Below are positions 28,508 to 36,348 of a stretch of 64,000 bases of DNA, piece after piece (position 1 is the stretch's first letter; the number at the start of each line of letters is the position of its first letter). The position numbers and the translations under genes are program-made. Below the pieces are notes generated by a model, which was given only the letters and a program-made list of their open reading frames with translations, was not told the DNA's origin and did no database searches. The DNA comes from Ruania halotolerans. GTDB taxonomy: Bacteria; Actinomycetota; Actinomycetes; Actinomycetales; Beutenbergiaceae. The stretch covers positions 2,119,380 to 2,183,379 of the forward strand of contig NZ_CP088017.1 in assembly GCF_021049285.1 (NCBI RefSeq). Reading direction: 5' to 3'.

Positions 28508-29976
28508 GGGGCATCTCCGGCAGTGGATCGGTAGCGGGACAGGGGGATCAGCGAGGTCAGGGCAAGGAGTGCCGGGAGCACGCTGAAGATCAGCACCACG
28601 CCCAGCAGGGCACTGTCTGGCTGTGCGGCGGGATCGCCGCCGGTGCGCGAGACGAAGCCGCACACGGCGAGCACAGTGAGTGCCAGAGTGGGTCCGAGCG
28701 CCAGACCACCCGTCTCCCCCGCTGTCCAGATCCCGGCGATCACGCCGGCCCGCTCGACAGGCTCGTCGTCGTCGCGGCTGCCAGTGCTCTCAGTGCTGTT
28801 CGTGCTGTCGGTGCTGTTCGTGCTGTCGGTGCGGGTGACATTCGCCGAATGCCGTCGACGGGCGGCACGGTCGGCCGCGATCACGTCCGGCAACATGGCG
28901 AGCGGGTACAGCTGCATCCCCGCGTACGCGATACCGGCGAGGCCGACGGCGGCATAGACCCACCAGCCGACGCCCACCGTCATCAGGGCCAGCGCCGCGG
29001 TGGCGGCGGTGAACAGCAGGGTGCTGGCGACGAAGGCCGCGCGTTTACCGATCCGGTCCGCTAACTTCCGCGCGGGCACCATCACCAGGAGCGCCGGCGC
29101 CACCAGGGCTACGAACAGGAATGTGACGGCCGACTCATCCCCGAGTACGTACGTGGCCACGTACTGCGCGGCAGCGAGCATGGCGCCGGTGGCCAAGGCC
29201 TGCAGCACAAAGGTGGCCAGCAGGGCACGCAGCGGCGGGGATTCCCGCAGCGCAGCGATCCCGGTTCGGATGGCACCTGCGCCGGGCGCAGGCCCGGCGG
29301 GTGCGGGAGCCTGGTCCAGTCCGGTGCGCGCCAGAGTGCGCCTGCCCGCCCGGCCCGCGCCAAGGGCAGCCACGAGCATCCCGGCACCCATCACGAGGCC
29401 GCATACGAGCGCCATCACCAGGTATCCCGTGCGTCCAGAGCCGGCCGCATCACGGACCATCGGGCCACCCGCGCCGAATGCGAGGATCGCCAGGGCCAGC
29501 ACCGCGATCCGTGGAGCAAGGAGGTGCGTACGCGCCCGCGGGGTGTGCGCGAGCTCGGCCGGAAGGGCGATATAGGGCACCTGGAAGAGGGAGAACGCCG
29601 TGGTCGCGAGCAGGAAGGCGGCCACCACCCAGGCGGCAGCGGGCACCCCGGTGCCCGGTGCTGCGAAGAGCAGCACGAAGGTGGGTGGGACCAGTACAGC
29701 CCCGGCGAGCATGAACGCCGTCCGGGAGCCCCGCCGTCGGGCGCTGGCATCACTGAGACGTCCCACGAACGGGTCCACGAGGACGTCCCAGATCTTCGGG
29801 ACGGTCACCACCAGAGAGGCGATACCGGCAGCGATACTGAGCGTGTCGGTCAGGTAGTAGCTGAGCACCAGTCCCGGCAGGGTGCCGAACCCGCCCGTGC
29901 CCACCGAGCCGATCGCGTAGCTCCCGCGCACCCCGCGCGGCAACATGCCGACGGCGGAGGCGGGAGCGGAGGGCAC
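28504..29976 (-). CDS. MFS transporter, GPH (glycoside-pentoside-hexuronide)-like
   Basis: A 490-aa membrane protein with about 12 hydrophobic segments. The N-terminal GFGTLPGLVLSYYLTDTLSI and VPKIWDVLVDPFVGRLSDASARRRGSR are typical of the GPH/MFS_2 branch, which imports sugars and other solutes by cation symport. The substrate is unknown. A cytoplasmic loop near residues 385-399 contains a Ser/Thr/Asn/Asp repeat from a 9-bp DNA tandem array. GTG 29976 lies 1 bp after the nusB stop and the 3' end overlaps the PLP enzyme by 4 bp, so transporter and enzyme are almost certainly co-translated. Confidence 0.85.
   Translation of the reverse strand: MPSAPASAVGMLPRGVRGSYAIGSVGTGGFGTLPGLVLSYYLTDTLSIAAGIASLVVTVPKIWDVLVDPFVGRLSDASARRRGSRTAFMLAGAVLVPPTFVLLFAAPGTGVPAAAWVVAAFLLATTAFSLFQVPYIALPAELAHTPRARTHLLAPRIAVLALAILAFGAGGPMVRDAAGSGRTGYLVMALVCGLVMGAGMLVAALGAGRAGRRTLARTGLDQAPAPAGPAPGAGAIRTGIAALRESPPLRALLATFVLQALATGAMLAAAQYVATYVLGDESAVTFLFVALVAPALLVMVPARKLADRIGKRAAFVASTLLFTAATAALALMTVGVGWWVYAAVGLAGIAYAGMQLYPLAMLPDVIAADRAARRRHSANVTRTDSTNSTDSTNSTESTGSRDDDEPVERAGVIAGIWTAGETGGLALGPTLALTVLAVCGFVSRTGGDPAAQPDSALLGVVLIFSVLPALLALTSLIPLSRYRSTAGDAP
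28783..28827. repeat. 9-bp tandem repeat (5 units) inside the GPH-like transporter gene
   Basis: Five consecutive 9-bp units of the form NGTGCTGTY/C encode five tripeptides of the type (D/N/E)-S-T on the minus strand. The array lies in a predicted cytoplasmic loop and stays in frame. It probably arose by replication slippage and may vary in copy number between strains (inference). Confidence 0.8.
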
Positions 29977-29977
29977 G

Positions 29978-30421
29978 TCAGTCCACCAGGCTCGGTCCCA
30001 GTTCGGAGATCCGGCCGAGCAGACCGTTCACGAACCCCGGTGACTCGTCCGTGCTGAGGCTGCGGGCCAGGCCCACCGCTTCGTCGATCGCGACGGCGTC
30101 CGGAACGTCGTCGTTGTAGAGCACCTCCCAGGCGCCCACTCGTAAGATCGCGCGATCGACCGTAGGCATCCGCTCCAGGGTCCACCCCTGGGAGAAGCTG
30201 GAGAGAACCTCGTCGATCCGTTCGGCGTGCGCCGCGAAACCCTCCACGATCTCGACGGCGTACTCAGGCAGCGCCGCCTGCGTCCCGGGCTCGGTGATGC
30301 GTTCGGCGAGTACCGAGACCGGGGTCGGCCGGCCAGGGTCGGTCCCTGCCGCGACCGCGCGCTGATCGGCCTCGTACAGAACGTCGACCGCGCGTTTACG
30401 CGCCTTCGTGCGTGCGGGCAT
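29978..30421 (-). CDS. nusB: Transcription antitermination factor NusB
   Basis: Component of the rRNA antitermination complex, binding boxA RNA with NusE (S10). The 147-aa all-helical protein starts MPARTKARKRAVDVLYEADQR (basic first helix) and contains TVDRAILRVGAWEVLY and VAIDEAVGLARSLSTDESPGFVNGLLGRI, both diagnostic. It starts 11 bp after efp, and the following transporter starts 1 bp beyond its stop. Confidence 0.96.
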   Translation of the reverse strand: MPARTKARKRAVDVLYEADQRAVAAGTDPGRPTPVSVLAERITEPGTQAALPEYAVEIVEGFAAHAERIDEVLSSFSQGWTLERMPTVDRAILRVGAWEVLYNDDVPDAVAIDEAVGLARSLSTDESPGFVNGLLGRISELGPSLVD

Positions 30422-30432
30422 CGGGTGTGCTC

Positions 30433-30996
30433 TCAGTCGTTCACGCGGCCGAGGTAGTCACCCGAGCGGGTGTCCACCTTCACCTTGGTGCCGGCCTCGA
30501 GGAAGAGGGGCACCTGGATCTGGTATCCAGTCTCGATGGTGGCAGGCTTGGTCCCTGCGGAGGAACGGTCGCCCTGAAGGCCCGGCTCGGTATAGGTGAT
30601 CTCCATGACCACAGACGTGGGCAACTCGACGTACAGAGGCGTCTCCTCGTGCAGCGCCACGATGGCCTCGGCACCCTCGAGGAGGAAGTTCGCCGCAGTG
30701 CCCACCGCGGCCTCGGGCACGGTGAGCTGTTCGTAGTTGCTCGTGTCCATGAACACGTAGCCGGTTCCGTCGGCGTACAGGTACTGCATGTCGCGACGAT
30801 CCACGTTCGCCGTCTCGACCTTGACACCGGCGTTGAATGTCTTGGCGACCACCTTGCCGGACAACACGCCCTTGAGCTTGGTCCGGACGAACGCCGGGCC
30901 CTTGCCAGGCTTGACGTGCTGGAACTCGACGACGGACCAGAGCTGTCCGTCGATGTTGAGTACCGTGCCGTTCTTCAGGTCATTGGTCGTTGCCAC
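30433..30996 (-). CDS. efp: Elongation factor P
   Basis: Relieves ribosome stalling at proline stretches. The 187-aa protein has three beta-barrel domains. The loop that reaches the peptidyl transferase centre reads [10 protein letters not shown], with Lys32 at the usual modified position. The C-terminal [29 protein letters not shown] is the EF-P signature. GAGG lies eight bases before ATG 30996. Its position upstream of nusB is the conserved aro-efp-nusB-pyr order. Confidence 0.97.
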   Translation of the reverse strand: MATTNDLKNGTVLNIDGQLWSVVEFQHVKPGKGPAFVRTKLKGVLSGKVVAKTFNAGVKVETANVDRRDMQYLYADGTGYVFMDTSNYEQLTVPEAAVGTAANFLLEGAEAIVALHEETPLYVELPTSVVMEITYTEPGLQGDRSSAGTKPATIETGYQIQVPLFLEAGTKVKVDTRSGDYLGRVND

Positions 30997-31087
30997 GCGG
31001 CTATCCTCACTGCTGTTCTCGGGTGGTCGGGGTCGCAGGCACGCGTGCGACTCCTCATGTGCGCCCGCTCAGGGTAACGTGCCGATT

Positions 31088-31115
31088 CGCCGCGCGGCAC
31101 CAAGGCCTCGCGGCG
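31088..31115 (-). terminator. Weak hairpin after the DUF3307-like gene
   Basis: CGCCGCG (31088-31094) and CGCGGCG (31109-31115) can pair across a 14-nt loop, starting 9 nt beyond the stop at 31125. There is no U-run, as is common in high-GC bacteria, so termination is only a possibility. Confidence 0.35.
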
Positions 31116-31124
31116 GAGCACGCC

Positions 31125-31577
31125 TCACGTCAGAAGTCTGAGGAGGCCGAGCGCGCCGGCGCCGATAGCGCACGCCCACAGATACGAGGTCAGCGTACCG
31201 ACGAGGAAGCGTTCGGAGACGCCCGCCTCTCCGTCCAGGGTGCGGAAACGCCCGAGGCCCTTGACCGCCACCACGACGGCGATCCCGGCCGGGTAGCCCA
31301 CCAGGATGGTGCCGGTGAGGGCGAGGCGCTCCAGGATGCCGATCCACAAGCCACCGCGCAGGACCTCCTCGGGGGCTCGAGGCTCGGTCGCCTCCTCCTC
31401 GCCGGTCCCAGCATTAGCGGCGCCGGCGGACTTGGTGTTGCCAGCGGCGGGCGCCTTGCGCGTCACACGGGCGAGCACCCAGCCGGTCAGGGGCGCTCCA
31501 AGCGCGGAGGAGAGCCCGAGTGCGGCGAGGACCACGCCGACCGTGAGAAGCACCTGCGGAACGGACATGGTGATCAT
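31125..31577 (-). CDS. Small membrane protein resembling the C-terminal half of DUF3307 proteins
   Basis: A 150-aa protein with a first TM helix at about 7-27, a charged low-complexity linker (40-72), and two TM helices at about 85-105 and 125-148. The segment GGLWIGILERLALTGTILVG, then VKGLGRFR and SERFLVGTLTSYLWA, resembles the conserved end of DUF3307 membrane proteins (WIGxLER, KxxxRF, ERFLIGTLxS), though the N-terminal DUF3307 part is absent. This similarity is from memory and needs a profile search. ATG 31577 overlaps the SatD-like stop by 4 bp; ATG 31568 is an alternative. The function is unknown. Confidence 0.65.
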   Translation of the reverse strand: MITMSVPQVLLTVGVVLAALGLSSALGAPLTGWVLARVTRKAPAAGNTKSAGAANAGTGEEEATEPRAPEEVLRGGLWIGILERLALTGTILVGYPAGIAVVVAVKGLGRFRTLDGEAGVSERFLVGTLTSYLWACAIGAGALGLLRLLT

Positions 31578-32191
31578 CCTGCCGTGGCAGCGTCGAGATC
31601 GGCGAGGAGGCGCACCGCGAGCGGGTGCACTGCGCGTTCCTCCTCCCACATCGCCGCGCGGAGACGGTCGCTGACGGCCTGGGGGCTGATTCCGAGTTGC
31701 TCGGCCACGTCCTTCGCCGTGCGATCGCCCGCTGAGAGCAGATCGATAGCCTCCCAGCCGGCGTCGGAGCGGCGGCGCACGATCACGGTGAGCAACTGCA
31801 GGAGCGCTTCGCACTCTTCCGCGGCCGCGGCATCGGATGCTTCCAGTGCGAGCGGCACCGGGACAGTTCGGCCGCGTGCCCGCTCCACGGCATCACGCGC
31901 GTGCAGGAACGCGGGCCCGGTGGACGCACGTGCCGTTTCCGCCAATGGCAGGCTCGCGGCGCCGACACCGATCCCCACGCTCCATTCCTGGCGACGCTGC
32001 AGGGCGAGGGCGATCACCAACGTGGTGCGCGCATCGGTGAGGACGCCCTGGACCTCGTCCCCGACAGTGCGTTCGAACCCGAGCGCGACGCCGTCGGCGT
32101 CGCTGGTGAACTCAGCGAGAGCCGCGAGCAGTGCGGGTACCTGATCGCTGCTGTGACGGGAGTTGTCCTGGTCAGCGGTAATGACGAACAT
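31574..32191 (-). CDS. SatD-like protein with C-terminal helix-turn-helix
   Basis: A 205-aa protein. RTVGDEVQGV (41-50), SVGIGVG (71-77) and STGPAFLHARDAVERAR (90-106) match my memory of the SatD family, named for the Streptococcus mutans secretion and acid tolerance locus. Residues about 157-180 (TAKDVAEQLGISPQAVSDRLRAA) form a clear DNA-binding HTH. The start codon ATG 32191 lies inside a 12-bp-arm inverted repeat, with no Shine-Dalgarno at usable distance, so the mRNA is probably leaderless. The HTH plus the repeats suggest autoregulation (inference). It is coupled to the DUF3307-like gene by ATGA. Confidence 0.7.
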   Translation of the reverse strand: MFVITADQDNSRHSSDQVPALLAALAEFTSDADGVALGFERTVGDEVQGVLTDARTTLVIALALQRRQEWSVGIGVGAASLPLAETARASTGPAFLHARDAVERARGRTVPVPLALEASDAAAAEECEALLQLLTVIVRRRSDAGWEAIDLLSAGDRTAKDVAEQLGISPQAVSDRLRAAMWEEERAVHPLAVRLLADLDAATAG

Positions 32192-32218
32192 AGATCAAGG
32201 GTAAAACCTTGATCTATG
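32189..32218. promoter_or_regulatory. Inverted repeat 1 over the satD-like start (12-bp arms)
   Basis: CATAGATCAAGG, a 6-base spacer, then CCTTGATCTATG: the 12-bp arms are perfectly complementary. The repeat covers the -10 element and the start codon of the SatD-like gene. It shares its core ATCAAGG-N6-CCTTGAT with the second repeat, so the two look like tandem sites for one dimeric regulator. Confidence 0.8.
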
Positions 32219-32226
32219 AATATCAA
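32191..32226 (-). promoter_or_regulatory. Candidate leaderless promoter of the satD-like operon
   Basis: Reading on the minus strand, TTGATA (plus 32221-32226) is followed by a 17-bp spacer and TACCCT (plus 32198-32203). Seven bases further is the A of the start ATG (32191). Thus -35, -10 and transcription start fit sigma-70-type spacing, with the first transcribed base being the start codon. The -10 matches the consensus only at its key T, A and final T. Confidence 0.55.
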
Positions 32227-32241
32227 GGCCCTTGCCTTGAT
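32222..32241. promoter_or_regulatory. Inverted repeat 2 over the -35 region (7-bp arms)
   Basis: ATCAAGG, six bases, CCTTGAT: same core and same spacer length as inverted repeat 1, centred 28 bp from it. It covers most of the putative -35 element and runs to the first base of the aroQ stop codon. Confidence 0.75.
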
Positions 32242-32699
32242 CATCCGCGATCAGGCCTCTCCCCCTCGGCAGTCAAAGCCTGCAGCGCCAACCGATAGGA
32301 ATCCACGCCGAATCCCGCGATGGTCCCCGTGGCGATACCCGCGATCACACTCGTATGACGAAACCGCTCCCGCGCCGCGGGATTACTCAGATGCACCTCC
32401 ACCAGCCGCAGCCCACCCGTGGTGACCTGCGCGGCCGCGTCCCGGAGGGCGTAGGAGTAGTGGGTGAACGCCGCAGGATTGAGTACCACATCGCTGCGGG
32501 AATCGACCGCCTCGTGCAGCCAGTGCACGAGTTCAGCCTCGTCATCACTCTGGCGCACCTCGGCGTGCAGGCCGAGCTCCGACGCCCAGGAGTGCACGCG
32601 GGCGGTGAGCCCCTCGTGATCGAGGTGGCCGTACACATCCGGCTCACGGCTGCCCAGGCGGCCCAGGTTCGGACCGTTCAGCACCAACACCTCAGTCAT
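32241..32699 (-). CDS. aroQ: 3-dehydroquinate dehydratase, type II
   Basis: Third step of the shikimate pathway, dehydrating 3-dehydroquinate. The 152-aa type II enzyme begins MTEVLVLNGPNLGRLGSREPDVYG, which includes the flexible lid with catalytic Arg and Tyr. It continues with VLNPAAFTHYSYALRDA (substrate Asn and His) and VEVHLSNPAARERFRHTSV. ATG 32699 is chosen for GAGGGGAG five bases upstream; GTG 32705 is an alternative. It overlaps aroB by 8 bp. Its stop codon abuts the second inverted repeat before the SatD-like gene. Confidence 0.95.
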   Translation of the reverse strand: MTEVLVLNGPNLGRLGSREPDVYGHLDHEGLTARVHSWASELGLHAEVRQSDDEAELVHWLHEAVDSRSDVVLNPAAFTHYSYALRDAAAQVTTGGLRLVEVHLSNPAARERFRHTSVIAGIATGTIAGFGVDSYRLALQALTAEGERPDRG

Positions 32700-33795
32700 C
32701 ACCACTCCCCTCGCTGATCGCAGTGTAGGTGGCCTCCAGCAGCGCCGGGTCGGGGCCGGTCAACCGGGTCGGCCGGGCCAAACCCTCCAACACCACGAAC
32801 CGCAGCGTGGCGCCCCGGGTCTTCTTGTCCCGGCCCATCGCGGTGCGCAGCGCCTCCCACGCACCGGGCCGATAGGTGGTCGGCAGCCCGACCATGCTGA
32901 GCACGTCGCGGTGTCGGCGGGTCAGCGCGGCATCGATGAGTCCGGCCCGATGCGCGAGTTCGGCCACGAAGACCATACCCACGGACACTGCCTCACCATG
33001 ACGCCAGCGGAACTCCTCGTTCAACTCCACCGCGTGAGCGAAGGTGTGCCCGTAATTGAGCACCTCACGCAATGAGGACTCTTTCAGGTCGGCGGAGACC
33101 ACCTCCGCCTTCACCCGCACGGCCCGCTCCACCAACTCGGCGAGCACCGGACCATCGGGCACCAGTGCTGCGAGGGCATCGGCCTCGACGAGCTCGAGAA
33201 TGCGTGGATCAGCGATGAAGCCGCATTTGATCACCTCGGCCATCCCGGCACGCAGATCTGCGTCACCGAGCGTGCGCAACCAGGCCAGGTCACAGACCAC
33301 AGCGGTGGGCGAGTGGAAGGAGCCGACGAGGTTCTTGCCTTCGCCGGTGTTGATCCCGGTCTTGCCACCCACGGCCGCATCGACCATCGCGAGCAACGTC
33401 GTGGGCACCTGGATCACCCGGACGCCCCGCAGCCAGGTGGCGGCCACGAAGCCGGCCAGATCGGTGGTGGCGCCGCCACCGAGCCCGATCACCACATCGG
33501 TGCGGGTGAACGCCGCCTGCCCGAGAGCAGCCCAGCACCGGGCGGCCGTCTGCGCCGTCTTGGCCTGCTCGCCGTCCGGCAGCTCCTCGGCGAGCACCTG
33601 GTAGCCGGCATCGGTGAGGCGGGTCGCCACCTGCATGGCGGACTCGGCGAGGGACGGCGGATGCATGAGAAAGACTCGGGTGGCATCGGCCACCAGGGCC
33701 GGCAACTCGGCCAGCAGGTCGGTCCCGATCACCACGTCATAATCGTGCTCGGCGCGCACTGGAACCCGTGCGTGCACCTGCCCGCCCGTCGTCAT
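32692..33795 (-). CDS. aroB: 3-dehydroquinate synthase
   Basis: Second shikimate-pathway step: NAD- and metal-dependent cyclisation of DAHP. In the 367-aa protein, IGLGGGATTDLAGFVAA and QVPTTLLAMVDAAVGGKTGIN form the NAD and phosphate sites. MAEVIKCGFI and NYGHTFAHAVE supply the metal ligands, with HGEAVSVGM after them. ATG 33795 overlaps the aroK stop by 4 bp. Confidence 0.97.
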   Translation of the reverse strand: MTTGGQVHARVPVRAEHDYDVVIGTDLLAELPALVADATRVFLMHPPSLAESAMQVATRLTDAGYQVLAEELPDGEQAKTAQTAARCWAALGQAAFTRTDVVIGLGGGATTDLAGFVAATWLRGVRVIQVPTTLLAMVDAAVGGKTGINTGEGKNLVGSFHSPTAVVCDLAWLRTLGDADLRAGMAEVIKCGFIADPRILELVEADALAALVPDGPVLAELVERAVRVKAEVVSADLKESSLREVLNYGHTFAHAVELNEEFRWRHGEAVSVGMVFVAELAHRAGLIDAALTRRHRDVLSMVGLPTTYRPGAWEALRTAMGRDKKTRGATLRFVVLEGLARPTRLTGPDPALLEATYTAISEGSGDD

Positions 33796-34313
33796 TTCGT
33801 CATCTCCGCCAGTACGGCATCGCGGACCTGCTCGGGATTGAGCCCGTCGGTAGGCACGACGGCGGTCGCGAGCCGCTCGTAGATCCCTCGCCTGGCGTCC
33901 ATCAACAGCTGCCACTGGCGGCGCGGGCTGCCGAGCAGCAACGGGCGGGAGGTGGTCAGCCCCACCCGACCGGCGGCGTCGGCCAGTCCCACGGAGAGGA
34001 AGACGACCGTGTGACCGGCCAGCTCGGCCTGAGTATCGGAGTTCAGGACCGCTCCCCCGCCCAGGGCGAGAACGCCGTCGTGCTCCCGCAGCGCCGTGGC
34101 CACGGCCGTGCGCTCGGCCCGCCGGAAATAGTCCTCACCATCATCGACGAAGATGTCGGGGATGCTGCGCCCCTCGGCCACCTCGACGTCACTGTCGGTA
34201 TCGCGGAACGTGACGTCCCACTCCTGCGCCAGCAACCGGCCGACAGTGGACTTCCCCGCACCGGGCGGGCCGATCAGGACGAGACGGGGACCTGGGGCGA
34301 CCGGCGTGGTCAT
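33792..34313 (-). CDS. aroK: Shikimate kinase
   Basis: Phosphorylates shikimate at the 3-OH. The 173-aa protein has the P-loop [13 protein letters not shown] (15-23), the substrate-binding [20 protein letters not shown] and a lid region TSRPLL. It overlaps aroC and aroB by 4 bp each, so the aro genes are translated in a chain. Confidence 0.96.
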   Translation of the reverse strand: MTTPVAPGPRLVLIGPPGAGKSTVGRLLAQEWDVTFRDTDSDVEVAEGRSIPDIFVDDGEDYFRRAERTAVATALREHDGVLALGGGAVLNSDTQAELAGHTVVFLSVGLADAAGRVGLTTSRPLLLGSPRRQWQLLMDARRGIYERLATAVVPTDGLNPEQVRDAVLAEMTK

Positions 34314-35527
34314 CGGATGGTCTCCGGGATCGCGTCGAGGTAACCGCCGATGTTGCGGGCTGTCTCGGAGACGGAGTCTCCCCCGAACTTCTCCAGCAAG
34401 GTCTCGGCCACGACGAGGGCGACCATGGCTTCAGCCACCACGGCAGCGGGCGCGATCGCGCACACATCGGAGCGTTGGTGCAGTGCGGTGGTGGCCTCGC
34501 CCGTGGCCACGTCCACGGTGGCCAGGGCCCGGGGCACTGTGGAGATGGGCTTGAGCGCAGCGCGCACGCGCAGCACCTGCCCGTTGGTCATCCCACCCTC
34601 TACCCCGCCGGCGCGGTTGGTCTGCCGGGTGAGGTGACCGTCGTCATCGCGCACGATCTCGTCGTGCGCCACAGAGCCTCGGCGAGCCGCGGTGCGGAAC
34701 CCGTCGCCGACCTCGACCCCCTTGATGGCCTGGATGCTCATCAACGCACCGGCGAGCCGGGCGTCCAGGCGCCGGTCGGCGTGCACATAGCTGCCCACGC
34801 CTGGCGGGATCCCATAGGCGAGCACCTCCACGACGCCGCCAAGGGTGTCGCCCGACTTCTTCGCATCGTCGATCTCGGCGACCATCTGCTCTGAGGTTGC
34901 CGGGTGGAAGCAGCGGACCGGGTCGGCATCGAGGGCGGCGACGTCCTCGGGGCGGGGCGCCGGGGCATCCTCGGGCACGCTGATGGGGCCGGTCTGGACC
35001 ACGTGGGAGACGAGCCGGATCCCGGCGGCCTGCTCGATCAGCGCGGCAGCGACGCGTCCCAGCGCCACCCGGGTGGCGGTTTCCCTGGCGGAGGCCCGCT
35101 CCAGGACGGGGCGCGCGTCATCGAGGTGGTACTTCGCCATCCCGATCAGGTCCGCATGCCCGGGCCGCGGGCGGGTGAGCGGCTTGTTCCGGGCCTGCTC
35201 GCGGACGTCACCGGTGCCGGCGTCCACGTCGAGGATGCTCGGATCGATCGGGTCGGCGGACATCACCTGTTCCCATTTGGGCCACTCGGTGTTGCCGATC
35301 TCGATCGCGACCGGGCCGCCCATCGTGGATCCGTGCCGCACGCCTCCGAGGAGGCGGACCGCATCCTGTTCGAACTTCATCCGGGAGCCGCGGCCATAGC
35401 CGAGCCGGCGCCGAGCGAGAGCGTCGGCGATGTCGTCTGTGGTGATCTCCACCCCGGCCGGGACGCCCTCCAGGATTCCCAGCACCGCTGGTCCGTGCGA
35501 CTCTCCTGCCGTCAACCATCTGAGCAT
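34310..35527 (-). CDS. aroC: Chorismate synthase
   Basis: Final common step of aromatic biosynthesis: FMN-dependent elimination of phosphate from EPSP. In the 405-aa protein the three family signatures are present: [30 protein letters not shown] with [16 protein letters not shown], and [13 protein letters not shown]. The C-terminal [17 protein letters not shown] is typical. It is the first gene of the aroC-aroK-aroB-aroQ chain; a 63-bp gap separates it from the prepilin peptidase gene. Confidence 0.97.
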   Translation of the reverse strand: MLRWLTAGESHGPAVLGILEGVPAGVEITTDDIADALARRRLGYGRGSRMKFEQDAVRLLGGVRHGSTMGGPVAIEIGNTEWPKWEQVMSADPIDPSILDVDAGTGDVREQARNKPLTRPRPGHADLIGMAKYHLDDARPVLERASARETATRVALGRVAAALIEQAAGIRLVSHVVQTGPISVPEDAPAPRPEDVAALDADPVRCFHPATSEQMVAEIDDAKKSGDTLGGVVEVLAYGIPPGVGSYVHADRRLDARLAGALMSIQAIKGVEVGDGFRTAARRGSVAHDEIVRDDDGHLTRQTNRAGGVEGGMTNGQVLRVRAALKPISTVPRALATVDVATGEATTALHQRSDVCAIAPAAVVAEAMVALVVAETLLEKFGGDSVSETARNIGGYLDAIPETIR

Positions 35528-35590
35528 GGCGTCATCCTCCCACGCCTTCGGCGGCCCCCGTTTGAGGCGTCCGTGCTGCGAGCAACGACG

Positions 35591-36292
35591 TCAGGCGCCG
35601 CCCGCAATCCGGTCACCGAGGGCGAGCGCAAGCGCCGCCCCTGCCGCCAGCCATGGGCCGAAAGCCACAGCAGTGCGACGAGTGGCCCTACGCGCGAGGA
35701 GCAGGCCAACCGCGAACAGTCCACCAAGGAGGAACGCGAGCACCACCGATCCGACCACGGGCGTCCACCCGAACCAGCCGAGCGCCAAAGCGAGCACGGC
35801 ACCGAGCTTGACGTCCCCGAGGCCGAGGCCCGATGGGGTGAGCAGGCACAGCATCAGGAGCGCGCCGCCCACCGCGAGCGAGGCAAGCAGGGCGCGCGCG
35901 AGATCGGGCCAGTCACCGGCACCGACCAGGGCGCCGACGAGCCATCCGAGCAGGATCACGCCGCCGGTGGGAAAGACGAGGGCGTTCGGAAGCCGGTGGA
36001 TGGCGAGGTCCACGGTCACCAGGAGGGCGAACATCACGGCCACGACGACGAGGGTGACCAGTTCGACGGCGTGCAGGCCGAGCCAGGGCAGTCCTGCACC
36101 AGCCGCAGCGGCAAGCAGCACGTGGAAGCGACGGCGAACCCACGCCGAACTCGCACCGTCCCGGGCGAGCGTGCGCACCTGCGGGCTCGCTGCCCAGGCG
36201 ACCGCGCCCAGCACTGTCGCACCCACGACGGTCACCACGAGGGCAATCGCCACGTTCTGCGACCACAGGGTGCTCAGCTGCATCGTCCCCAT
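35591..36292 (-). CDS. Prepilin peptidase (A24 family), short form
   Basis: Membrane aspartic protease that would cleave type IV prepilin or pseudopilin leader peptides. The 233-aa protein is mostly hydrophobic, with about 7-8 TM segments. The two catalytic aspartates are in LVTVDLAIHRLPN (Asp95) and GLGLGDVKLGAVL (Asp160). The N-terminal zinc-cysteine methylase domain of Gram-negative PilD is missing, as in many actinobacterial Tad/Flp systems. ATG 36292 or ATG 36283 could be the start. No pilin or Tad genes are in the window. Confidence 0.85.
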   Translation of the reverse strand: MGTMQLSTLWSQNVAIALVVTVVGATVLGAVAWAASPQVRTLARDGASSAWVRRRFHVLLAAAAGAGLPWLGLHAVELVTLVVVAVMFALLVTVDLAIHRLPNALVFPTGGVILLGWLVGALVGAGDWPDLARALLASLAVGGALLMLCLLTPSGLGLGDVKLGAVLALALGWFGWTPVVGSVVLAFLLGGLFAVGLLLARRATRRTAVAFGPWLAAGAALALALGDRIAGGA

Positions 36293-36348
36293 GATTCCAG
36301 GGCGCCCGCGGCTGTGCCGGACCCCTGTGGATAACGCACGGTGTCAGT

